Shown: positions 7,284 to 12,647 of the stretch, one piece after another
How positions within the stretch are numbered: position 1 is the first letter of the stretch
How the letters are laid out: every line of letters starts with the position of its first letter
Virus record (IMG/VR): IMGVR_UViG_3300028364_000171
Span: 1 to 21,358 of that record
DNA: 21,358 bases
Direction: 5' to 3' (one strand)
Source: a virus
Notes under the pieces: generated by a model
Seen by the model: the letters and a program-made list of their open reading frames with translations, nothing else
Database searches by the model: none
Told to the model about the DNA's origin: nothing
Translations under genes and position numbers: made by a program

Positions 7284-8222
7284 TTATACTAACCCTCCGT
7301 CTGAAATAGTCCATCCGTAGGTATTAATTAATACGTTTCTTGCTGTCTCTCCTGCACTTGTGTATGTAGAGTTCCCAAAGTCCACACTTTGATTATTTCT
7401 AACAGATTGTTGCGACCATGCGTTTAGAAGTAAATCATAGTTTGTGCTTGAAAGTTCTGCACCAGCCAAGAAACTATTCCAGTTGATTACATTGGATACG
7501 TTCCAAGAACTTATATCTTGGTCAAAGGGTGTACCATTAAACATAAAGTCTAATTGAGTTGCCGACCCTGTTACAAAATTCACGAGTGTTTGGTTGTAAG
7601 CTGTTTCTCTTAACATACCCCCAAAGTCTGTACCACTTGAAGTATCCCAAAACCCAATAGGTTTATTGAAGTTTTCACAAAATAGTAAGAACTCTGAAAA
7701 ATTTTGAACATTAGAAACATTCCAGTTACTTACTTTTCCATTAAAGTCTGATTGCCTGAACATTCTTCTGATTGATGTTACAGATGATAAATCTGGAGCA
7801 TCAGTATACGAGTCTGCTACAAGATTAGAACATCCTGAAAAGGCTTCTTCCATACTTGACCAAACAATATTTCCCCATTGTTTGATATCCATTAATTTTT
7901 CTTTATCTCCTGACCTTGAGAATTGTATTCTATTAAATGGGCTTACTTCTTTTGGTGTAATTTCTAATATATAAGTTCCTGCACCATCTGAAAAAGTTAT
8001 TGTTTCCTCTCCACTTAAATCATTAAAGGTATCAACAATTACTCCTGACTGTTTTGCTACTACATCATAATTACCTTCTGCCCCTGTGAATTGGAACTGA
8101 TTATTGTTTGATGTTCCAGTGTTGTCTGTCTTTACCTCAATTATGAAAGATGTTGATAGCTCACCCGTTGGAGTTTTTGATTTTATTAATCCATCTAATT
8201 GTAAAAAATTCAAATTTAACAT
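7284..8222 (-). CDS. BspA/DUF285-type repeat protein, candidate adhesin or fibre
   Basis: A 312-residue protein. Residues from about 115 to 265 carry irregular 20-25-residue repeats of the BspA/DUF285 kind: SSMEEAFSGCSNL, SSVTSIRRMFRQSDFNG, VSNWNVSNVQNFSEFLL, and DQDISSWNVSNVINWNSFL. The C-terminus (YTSAGETARNVLINTYGWTI followed by SDGGLV) matches the usual closing module of these proteins. The first about 110 residues are beta-rich and may be an Ig-like or virion-binding part. There is no signal peptide, which fits a virion protein better than a host surface protein. DUF285 proteins occur on bacterial surfaces and in phage virions. A receptor-binding role is inference. Base use is clearly more AT-rich than in the packaging genes, suggesting separate origin. 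Confidence 0.72.
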   Translation of the reverse strand: MLNLNFLQLDGLIKSKTPTGELSTSFIIEVKTDNTGTSNNNQFQFTGAEGNYDVVAKQSGVIVDTFNDLSGEETITFSDGAGTYILEITPKEVSPFNRIQFSRSGDKEKLMDIKQWGNIVWSSMEEAFSGCSNLVADSYTDAPDLSSVTSIRRMFRQSDFNGKVSNWNVSNVQNFSEFLLFCENFNKPIGFWDTSSGTDFGGMLRETAYNQTLVNFVTGSATQLDFMFNGTPFDQDISSWNVSNVINWNSFLAGAELSSTNYDLLLNAWSQQSVRNNQSVDFGNSTYTSAGETARNVLINTYGWTISDGGLV

Positions 8223-8228
8223 GTTAGT

Positions 8229-8576
8229 TTATTTTTCTATTACTATAACCGTTGCGTCGGATCCATCGTCTATCAGATTGATTGCTGTTATATCTTGAGG
8301 AATAACGTAGTGACGTGTTACTCCTGCCTGGATAAATTCATCAAAGTTTGCGTTTGTTACATCGTCTGTTCCATATTTAAGAAATACATTGTCAGTCAAT
8401 GCAGTTATCTCTATGATGCTTGTATCTGCGTCCAGGGTGATCTCTGTTGATGCTGAGATGCTTGTGTCTCTGGTTTGTGCCAATGCCACACTCGGTAGTG
8501 TTAGTGGGAGTGCGTTGTTGTTTGCATCTATAGCTAGTGCTTTTCTTTTTGCTTTGAGTGTATTTGGATTAGACAT
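8229..8576 (-). CDS. Decoration or head-fibre-like small structural protein
   Basis: A 115-residue, beta-rich protein. Its core (STEITLDADTSIIEITALTD, VFLKYGTDDVTNANFDEFIQ and a closing VTRHYVIPQDITAINLIDD) resembles small proteins often encoded beside head or fibre genes in marine and gut phages. It is the first gene after the strong promoter at 8611-8639 and lies 6 bases before the BspA-like gene. The first about 25 residues are basic and Leu/Ala-rich (NTLKAKRKALAIDANNNALP), which may be an anchoring segment. The virion role is inferred from the resemblance and neighbours. Confidence 0.6.
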   Translation of the reverse strand: MSNPNTLKAKRKALAIDANNNALPLTLPSVALAQTRDTSISASTEITLDADTSIIEITALTDNVFLKYGTDDVTNANFDEFIQAGVTRHYVIPQDITAINLIDDGSDATVIVIEK

Positions 8577-8610
8577 GAATTGATATAATTATATTCTTAT
8601 TAATACCTTT

Positions 8611-8639
8611 ATTATACTCTTTTATGACTATGTATACAA
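8611..8639 (-). promoter_or_regulatory. Strong sigma70-like promoter opening the late gene block
   Basis: The minus strand has TTGTAT (8634-8639), exactly 17 bases, then a perfect TATAAT (8611-8616). Both hexamers and the spacing are identical to the capsid promoter at 1359-1387. Transcription should start near 8604, leaving a leader of about 28 bases before the ATG at 8576. It lies just past the terminator at 8701-8732, so this is a boundary between two transcription units. Confidence 0.75.
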
Positions 8640-8700
8640 GGAAATGATTAACATTTTTTATGCATATGTATAAACCGTTTTGTGTTTTTTTAATCTATAC

Positions 8701-8732
8701 AAAAAAAGAGAACACTTTTTTAGTGTTCTCTT
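8701..8732 (-). terminator. Intrinsic terminator ending the small-gene cassette
   Basis: On the minus strand, AAGAGAACACT (8722-8732) and AGTGTTCTCTT (8706-8716) form a perfect 11-bp stem with a 5-A loop. The stem is followed at once by a T-run and then GTATAG. This is a textbook rho-independent terminator for transcripts coming from the small-gene cassette. It does not fit the plus strand, where no T-run follows. Confidence 0.88.
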
Positions 8733-8792
8733 ATCGTCCAAAGGTGATAGCGAGTCTGCCCGATTGACGTAAATTGTGAGAGGTGTTAGCAC

Positions 8793-8876
8793 TCAATGAG
8801 ATGTAATACCTCCTTTTTTTCTGTTGAAGCATTGCCCTTGGCAATCTCCGTTACATGATTCACATTCTCTTTTCAT
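8793..8876 (-). CDS. Cys-rich 27-residue microprotein
   Basis: A very short frame, MKRECESCNGDCQGQCFNRK and then KGGITSH, whose ATG overlaps the stop of the upstream gene as ATGA. Four cysteines at 5, 8, 12 and 16 (CxxC-x3-C-x3-C) could bind one zinc ion. It is the last frame before the terminator at 8701-8732. The ATGA junction matches the coupling seen through the rest of the cassette, which supports its being real despite the length. Function unknown. Confidence 0.5.
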   Translation of the reverse strand: MKRECESCNGDCQGQCFNRKKGGITSH

Positions 8877-9064
8877 GATGTTTGGTTTTGTAACTGATTT
8901 AATAGGGTACCAGTTTTGACCCTCTTTGTAATTCTTTTTAAGGTGTGTAATACATTTAATTCTATTACTGATTTTGTCTTGTCTTCAAGCTCTTGAATAG
9001 TATATAATTTCTTGTTGATTATTACACAGCCTTTTTCTGGATAGTACGTTACATTTTGTGGCAT
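8873..9064 (-). CDS. Small hypothetical protein
   Basis: A 63-residue protein with an N-terminal beta-hairpin-like part (TYYPEKGCVIINKKLYTIQE) followed by a helical, basic part (VLHTLKRITKRVKTGTLLNQ). No family recognised. It has its own promoter-like sequence at 9089-9117. Its leader, GAACCAAAACAATCAAAG, carries an AAAGGAG that is about 17 bases from the ATG, too far for usual Shine-Dalgarno action. Its TGA stop overlaps the start of the Cys-rich microprotein (ATGA). Confidence 0.6.
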   Translation of the reverse strand: MPQNVTYYPEKGCVIINKKLYTIQELEDKTKSVIELNVLHTLKRITKRVKTGTLLNQLQNQTS

Positions 9065-9088
9065 CTTTGATTGTTTTGGTTCTCCTTT

Positions 9089-9117
9089 ATTCTAACATCT
9101 ATACTAGTCTTCTGCAA
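9089..9117 (-). promoter_or_regulatory. Promoter-like sequence before the last cassette genes
   Basis: The minus strand has TTGCAG (9112-9117), 17 bases, then an extended -10 TGTTAGAAT (TAGAAT at 9089-9094). It lies in the 62-base gap between the Acb2-like gene and the 63-residue protein. The hexamers are weaker than those of the late promoters, but spacing and the TG extension fit. Confidence 0.45.
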
Positions 9118-9126
9118 AGCACGAGG

Positions 9127-9351
9127 CTAGAATAATGATTTTTCTCTTTCTGCATTGAGGTCTTCGACTCCGAGGTTTCCGAGTTCTTTCCCTAGCCACA
9201 TTCTTCCCTCTTCTAGTTTTGTGATTGCTAGTGATAGTTCTCTTGATCTGTATTTGTTATCAGATGCTGTCTGGTTTAAGAAATTCACTTCATCTTGTAC
9301 TCTACTTCTCATCATCTTAATAAACTTTTCATCGTATTTTTGTTCGTCCAT
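9127..9351 (-). CDS. Acb2/Tad1 hairpin-like protein, candidate cyclic-nucleotide sponge
   Basis: A 74-residue helical protein. Residues 35-57 (RSRELSLAITKLEEGRMWLG and KEL) match the signature of the Acb2/Tad1 hairpin family, in which Arg, Leu-Ala-x-Thr-Lys-Leu-Glu-Glu and Met-Trp are conserved (compare T4 Vs.4/Acb2). Known Acb2 proteins form oligomers that bind cyclic di- and trinucleotides or gcADPR and so block CBASS and Thoeris immunity. The N-terminal helix (residues 3-26) could serve as the first arm of the hairpin. It is somewhat shorter than Acb2 (about 90 residues). The start ATG at 9351 has an A-rich leader. It sits in a cassette of tiny genes, the usual place for anti-defence genes. 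Family resemblance is seen in sequence; ligand and defence target are inference. Confidence 0.62.
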   Translation of the reverse strand: MDEQKYDEKFIKMMRSRVQDEVNFLNQTASDNKYRSRELSLAITKLEEGRMWLGKELGNLGVEDLNAEREKSLF

Positions 9352-9370
9352 ATTTTTTTTAATTAAATGA

Positions 9371-9478
9371 TTAATGTTCTTCTCTGGTTGCCCAGTGTTC
9401 GTCTGGGTTCATGTCGGTTATCTCTCCCTGGCATCCGTTGTCGAACCATGCCTCTTCTTGATCATCGAAGTAACTCAT
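9371..9478 (-). CDS. 35-residue acidic microprotein
   Basis: A short frame beginning MSYFDDQEEAWFDNGCQGEI and ending at TAA in 9371-9373. Its ATG overlaps the previous gene's TGA as ATGA, strong support that it is translated. It is acidic and rich in aromatic residues, and NGCQGEITDMNPDEHW resembles short proteins I have seen in other tailed phages; no function is known. The Acb2-like gene starts 19 bases later. Confidence 0.6.
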   Translation of the reverse strand: MSYFDDQEEAWFDNGCQGEITDMNPDEHWATREEH

Positions 9479-9669
9479 ACATTCCCTTTCAATAACAGTC
9501 CCTTGATAATCTGTGCCTCCTCAATTCGATCGTTCAGTCGCTTGATCATTAATGATGTACCTAGTTGTTGTGGTGATTCTTGCTCTATGTAGTTCTCTCG
9601 TAGTTCTTGTCTGCGTTCCATGAGTTCCTCTACTCTCTTGTCGCAGATGGTTTCGATTTTCTTTTTCAT
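9475..9669 (-). CDS. Small coiled-coil hypothetical protein
   Basis: A 64-residue protein, highly charged and helical from end to end (RVEELMERRQELRENYIEQE, SLMIKRLNDRIEEAQIIKGL), probably a coiled coil or helical hairpin. No family recognised. The ATG overlaps the TGA of the gene before it, and its own TGA overlaps the next ATG, so it lies in the middle of a run of ATGA-coupled genes. The leader ends CCAACACAACA, like several others in this genome. Confidence 0.6.
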   Translation of the reverse strand: MKKKIETICDKRVEELMERRQELRENYIEQESPQQLGTSLMIKRLNDRIEEAQIIKGLLLKGNV

Positions 9670-9845
9670 TGTTGTGTTGGATTAATTGATAGCTTGCCTC
9701 CTCGGAGCCTAATTGCCTCTATGTAGGATGGTTCTGTTTCGCATCCCTCTTTCACATAGAAGTCTTTGGTTCGTTCTATGAACCTGGTTCTTCCTCGCTG
9801 TAGGTATCTTTGTCCCTGGTCGGTTAGTCCGTAGGTATCTTTCAT
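9666..9845 (-). CDS. 59-residue hypothetical protein
   Basis: A frame coding MKDTYGLTDQGQRYLQRGRT, then a basic/aromatic middle (RFIERTKDFYVKEGCETEPS) and YIEAIRLRGGKLSINPTQQ. Start and stop are both in ATGA overlaps with neighbours (ATG at 9843-9845, TGA at 9666-9668), which strongly supports translation. The opening segment, with LTDQGQRYLQ, looks like part of a helix-turn-helix or replication-associated protein, but I cannot assign a family. Confidence 0.58.
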   Translation of the reverse strand: MKDTYGLTDQGQRYLQRGRTRFIERTKDFYVKEGCETEPSYIEAIRLRGGKLSINPTQQ

Positions 9846-10048
9846 AGTTCACTTTCTGGGATTAATTCTTTCTCTCGGACCATGGTGTATTTTGTATCGC
9901 ACTTCTTGGTTGTGCATTTGAATTGCCATAGTGAGCGTCTTTTAACTTCTCCCTGACAATGTTTGCAGGGCTTTGATTCGATCTGTGCTACCTTTTCGTT
10001 GTAGAGTATCTTCTGTTGGTTGCTGTAGTCTGATGGGTAGTGGCTCAT
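9842..10048 (-). CDS. Zinc-ribbon small protein
   Basis: A 68-residue protein when started at the ATG at 10048 (MSHYPSDYSN). Cys28 and Cys31 (CKHC) pair with Cys45 and Cys50 (CTTKKC) as a zinc ribbon, with basic residues between them, a common DNA- or RNA-binding layout. The frame is open upstream to 10111, but that part duplicates the end of the neighbouring gene in another frame, and the ATG at 10048 gives the ATGA junction seen throughout the cassette. Function unknown. Confidence 0.6.
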   Translation of the reverse strand: MSHYPSDYSNQQKILYNEKVAQIESKPCKHCQGEVKRRSLWQFKCTTKKCDTKYTMVREKELIPESEL

Positions 10049-10203
10049 AGTTTTAGTCCTCTGGCTACTACGAATGGGCTTTCTCTTTTCTGGTGTTCTA
10101 CTTCTAGGCATCGACTACAGAACCTTGTGTTGTAGAGTTTCAGTTGGTCTTCGTTGTATCGGTGTCCTTTGAATAGACAAATAATCTTTTTGAGTGTTTT
10201 CAT
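10045..10203 (-). CDS. Zinc-binding DUF1660-like small protein
   Basis: A 52-residue protein beginning MKTLKKIICLFKGHRYNEDQ, with Cys9, His14 and then FCSRC (Cys29, Cys32). Short phage proteins with C-x-F/K-GH near the start and CxxC about 15 residues later, as in DUF1660-type proteins, are frequent in accessory gene clusters. The start ATG at 10203 lies 1 base after the upstream gene's TAA (TAATATG). The stop is shared as ATGA with the next gene. Role unknown. Confidence 0.6.
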   Translation of the reverse strand: MKTLKKIICLFKGHRYNEDQLKLYNTRFCSRCLEVEHQKRESPFVVARGLKL

Positions 10204-10204
10204 A

Positions 10205-10381
10205 TTATTCTTCATCTGCTGTTAGCTCATCTAGTATTTCCCCTAGTTCATCTAATGGTTCATTGATAATCATTTCGATGTTGTCTATAAGCTCTACTTC
10301 ATATCTTCCCTCATTGTTGTCATAGAATTCTTTTGCTTTTTTTTGTGATAGGTCTGTTCCTATAATTAAACTTAAAATCAT
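10205..10381 (-). CDS. 58-residue acidic hypothetical protein
   Basis: A frame starting MILSLIIGTDLSQKKAKEFY and continuing with an acidic helical part (LIDNIEMIINEPLDELGEIL). It ends TAA one base before the next start (TAATATG). The leader is AATAACCAACACAATT, nearly the same as the leader of the small terminase gene. Acidic composition is typical of small host-takeover or mimic proteins, but no function can be read. It heads the coupled cassette that runs down to 8793. Confidence 0.55.
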   Translation of the reverse strand: MILSLIIGTDLSQKKAKEFYDNNEGRYEVELIDNIEMIINEPLDELGEILDELTADEE

Positions 10382-10450
10382 AATTGTGTTGGTTATTTAA
10401 TGTCTTCTTATAACACTTCCTATCTTACTCTCTTATCAGTTTTATGTCTA

Positions 10451-10858
10451 CTACTGTTCTATTTCTTTCTTTGCTTTGTTGAGTGTAGTTACGTTTCCAT
10501 ACATAGGTCCTGCTAGTGATTTTGCATAGAACATTAAATACCTGAATGCCTCGTTCCGATCTTTGATGTTGTTCTTTACCCATTGGTATTGTTTTCGGTA
10601 GGCCTCTAGCTCCTGGTCGTATCTGAACGTGTTGTCTTGTAGGTATCGTTCCCACCACATCTCTGGTCCCCCCTGGTAGTCTCTGTGTTGCCTCACGTGG
10701 ACGAGTTCATGTACCATGAGGTCTTTTGGTATCGGTCCCTTTGAATGTATCGTTTCTCCGTAGGTAAATACGACACCCTTATCGAAGTCTACTTTCCATT
10801 TTTTCACGCAGGCATTGTAGATATGTGCTGGTGGTTTTTGTGTTGATATGGTTGTCAT
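10451..10858 (-). CDS. HExxH metallopeptidase-like protein
   Basis: A 135-residue protein with the zinc-binding motif MVHELVHVRQHR: His50, Glu51 and His54. A third ligand could come from the acidic segment YDQELEAYRKQYQWV about 30 residues later (Glu83 or Glu85). The spacing WWERYLQD-x5-YDQELEAY is typical of small phage and bacterial proteins of this putative peptidase group. No signal peptide or membrane segment is present, so it would act inside the cell. Substrates are not known. It follows a long hairpin in the leader (10875-10914) and an A-run before the ATG. The fold and activity are inference from one motif. Confidence 0.65.
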   Translation of the reverse strand: MTTISTQKPPAHIYNACVKKWKVDFDKGVVFTYGETIHSKGPIPKDLMVHELVHVRQHRDYQGGPEMWWERYLQDNTFRYDQELEAYRKQYQWVKNNIKDRNEAFRYLMFYAKSLAGPMYGNVTTLNKAKKEIEQ

Positions 10859-10874
10859 AGTTTTTTTTATTATC

Positions 10875-10914
10875 AGTGTCGAGAGAATAAAGGATTAGAT
10901 CCTCTCTCGACACT
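10875..10914 (-). other. Long hairpin in the leader of the metallopeptidase gene
   Basis: A perfect 12-bp stem pairs 10875-10886 (AGTGTCGAGAGA) with 10903-10914 (TCTCTCGACACT). Inside, GGAT (10892-10895) pairs with ATCC (10899-10902) with a 3-base loop and a 5-base bulge on one side. It ends 16 bases before the ATG. On neither strand does a T-run follow, so it is not a standard terminator. It could control translation, protect the mRNA end, serve as an RNase site, or bind a dimeric regulator as DNA. A smaller 5-bp hairpin lies beside it at 10917-10929. Confidence 0.6.
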
Positions 10915-10956
10915 AACAACAAATTGTTGCTCTTGTATCATGTAGCATGCCTATTC

Positions 10957-10965
10957 ATTGTATCA
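10957..10965 (-). promoter_or_regulatory. Extended -10 promoter element before the metallopeptidase gene
   Basis: TGATACAAT on the minus strand, identical to the elements at 4839 and 15105. A second near copy, TGATACAAG, lies 25 bases downstream (10932-10940). No convincing -35 is visible. The transcript would begin near 10950 and include the hairpin at 10875-10914. Confidence 0.42.
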
Positions 10966-10971
10966 TTTTTT

Positions 10972-11289
10972 TTACTTGTTGTCCCAATTATATACGGTCA
11001 CTAAGGTCTTCTTTCCTGTGAGGTTTTTTATTCCCCATATGAATATGTAGCCTAGGTGATATTTGTATTGGTATCGATCAAAGTACATGAGTCTTTCGGA
11101 TTGGTTTCTTTTAAAACCTTTTGGTGGTTTTGTTCCTAGGTAATATGATTCTATTATTCTTTGTTTTGATCTAAAGTTTATATAGTCATTTGTTCTTTCT
11201 ATTATCCGTTCCCTGGCATGGTGGGTTATTATAAATTCACTTGCTGTTTGTCGTATCTTTTTGTAGATGTCCTCATCCCATTTAGCCAT
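10972..11289 (-). CDS. HARER-motif hypothetical protein
   Basis: A 105-residue basic protein with FIITHHARERIIERTNDYIN near residues 18-37. HARxRxxER segments are common in small DUF4258-like and toxin-like proteins, but the rest (FKRNQSERLMYFDRYQYKYH and the closing strands GYIFIWGIKNLTGKKTLVTV) does not let me name a family. It probably forms a small helix-plus-sheet fold. It starts 3 bases after the methyltransferase stop, so it is likely part of that operon. Nuclease, toxin-like or modifier functions are all possible. Confidence 0.55.
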   Translation of the reverse strand: MAKWDEDIYKKIRQTASEFIITHHARERIIERTNDYINFRSKQRIIESYYLGTKPPKGFKRNQSERLMYFDRYQYKYHLGYIFIWGIKNLTGKKTLVTVYNWDNK

Positions 11290-11292
11290 AGA

Positions 11293-12039
11293 CTATATTT
11301 TGGTAGCCTTTTTCCCTGTGAGTTTTTCCCATCTTGATATGACGGTCTTTGCATAGTCTATGTTCATATCTATTCCGTAGCAGTAGCGATTGAGGTGATC
11401 GCATGCCAGCAGTGTTGATCCCGATCCAAGAAATGGATCGTAGACTATTTCTCTGGGTTTGGTGCTGTTCTCTATTAGCTTTCGCATAAGTCCTACTGGT
11501 TTTTGTGTCGGGTGCAGTTTGCTCCGTGCTGGTTTGTCGTGAAAGATTACACTCTTTCCCTTGGTCCTTTCAAACTTATGTCGTTTGTTCCAGCCATAGG
11601 CTATGAGTTCGTGCTGTGGTAGGTAGTCCTTTCGTCCCATGACAATGGTGTTCTTTACCCAGATAATCATCTGACTGTAATAGTAACCTGCCTTGATAAT
11701 TCCGTCTCGGAGAGAGGAGTACATAAGATCTGAATTAAATATATAGAATGCATTATAGCTTTCGAGGTGTGGTTGGACTGCCTTGAGCCAGTTCCTGGTG
11801 AAGAGGCTGTATGTTTCGTCTGACTGATATCCATCGTTTGCTATGTCTACTGAGTCTTTCTTTCCGAGTCCTGCGTTGAACTCTTTTTTGCTGGCCACGT
11901 AGTCCACACCGTATGGAGGGTCTGTACATATCAATCGTGCCTTGCTCGATGCCATGAGCCTGCTGACAAGCTCTGCATCGGTTGAGTCTCCTATTGCTAT
12001 TCGATGCTTTCCTAGTTGGTATATGTCTCCTTGTTTCAT
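11293..12039 (-). CDS. DNA amino-methyltransferase with intact DPPY motif
   Basis: A 248-residue methyltransferase of the N6-adenine/N4-cytosine (D12/D21-like N6_N4_Mtase) kind. It transfers a methyl group from S-adenosylmethionine to an exocyclic amino group in DNA. The catalytic motif IV is TDPPYGVDY (residues 39-47), and the HPTQKP motif is at 176-181. The AdoMet-binding motif I, YDPFLGSGSTLLACD, is at 200-214, so motif order is IV before I (beta class). It lacks a separate recognition or ParB domain, unlike the related gene at 12644. No restriction partner is present, so protection from host restriction or regulation of phage DNA is likely. The ATG overlaps the exonuclease stop (ATGA). 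Target sequence unknown. Confidence 0.88.
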   Translation of the reverse strand: MKQGDIYQLGKHRIAIGDSTDAELVSRLMASSKARLICTDPPYGVDYVASKKEFNAGLGKKDSVDIANDGYQSDETYSLFTRNWLKAVQPHLESYNAFYIFNSDLMYSSLRDGIIKAGYYYSQMIIWVKNTIVMGRKDYLPQHELIAYGWNKRHKFERTKGKSVIFHDKPARSKLHPTQKPVGLMRKLIENSTKPREIVYDPFLGSGSTLLACDHLNRYCYGIDMNIDYAKTVISRWEKLTGKKATKI

Positions 12040-12647
12040 TTTAGTTCTTTGGTTAGTTTCTTATAAATTTCGTTAGTCATCTTCACGTCGGCCAATGCTC
12101 GGTGTTGATCCTTGATTGTGATTCCCATTTCGTCACAGCAGAGTGCCAGGTTGTATTTGATTCCTTTGACTGGTTGGTTCATGATTCTGTATGCGTAGTG
12201 CCTGAACTGTTCTCCTGCTCGCATTACTTCTCCCATCTTTTTTGCTTTGACGATCACTGCTGTATCCTGCATTCCCATCATAAGACGTGCATTCATGTTT
12301 CCCTGTTCATCGTGGTTGAATGATAGGTGTTTTCCTAGGTGGTATATGAGCCAGGGGATGTCGAACTTCATGCCGTTATGCGTGACGTTGTATTCCTCTT
12401 TCACTAATATATCGATGAATTCCTGGAACACTTGCTTTGGTTCCATTCCCTCGGTGTCAATCATCTCTTTGGTTATTCCTGTGATGTCGGTGGTTATTTT
12501 TTCTATAGGTATGTTGTGGTTCAGGAGCCAGCTTTTTTCCTCTACTACCTCGCCGTCCTTTACGTGCATGACACCTATTTCTATAATCTCTGCTTTTTCT
12601 TTTTGTAGACCTGTGGTTTCTATGTCCCAGACAATATAGTTTTTCAT
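12036..12647 (-). CDS. DnaQ-like 3'-5' exonuclease (DEDDh)
   Basis: A 203-residue exonuclease of the DnaQ/RNase T group, which removes nucleotides from 3' ends. All motifs are in place: Exo I WDIETTG (Asp8, Glu10), Exo II HNGMKFDIPW (Asp96), and Exo III HRALADVKM (His182, Asp187), which marks the DEDDh subclass. No polymerase domain is attached. The ATG at 12647 overlaps the TGA of the ParB-methyltransferase gene (ATGA), so this start is preferred to the longer frame that begins at 12905 inside that gene. Its own TGA overlaps the next start. Position between two methyltransferases suggests a role in phage replication or recombination, or in degrading host DNA. Confidence 0.88.
   Translation of the reverse strand: MKNYIVWDIETTGLQKEKAEIIEIGVMHVKDGEVVEEKSWLLNHNIPIEKITTDITGITKEMIDTEGMEPKQVFQEFIDILVKEEYNVTHNGMKFDIPWLIYHLGKHLSFNHDEQGNMNARLMMGMQDTAVIVKAKKMGEVMRAGEQFRHYAYRIMNQPVKGIKYNLALCCDEMGITIKDQHRALADVKMTNEIYKKLTKELK

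Noticed and set aside
8733-8792. Possible tRNA or small riboswitch before the terminator
   Set aside because: Only a weak 6-bp pairing with a bulge at the ends; no cloverleaf, T-loop or known riboswitch core.
10049-10111. N-terminal extension of the zinc-ribbon protein
   Set aside because: The extension is another frame of the DUF1660-like gene; the ATG at 10048 gives the ATGA coupling seen in neighbours.
10425-10658. Minus-strand frame of 77 codons overlapping the metallopeptidase
   Set aside because: Other-frame shadow of a gene with a recognisable HELVH motif.
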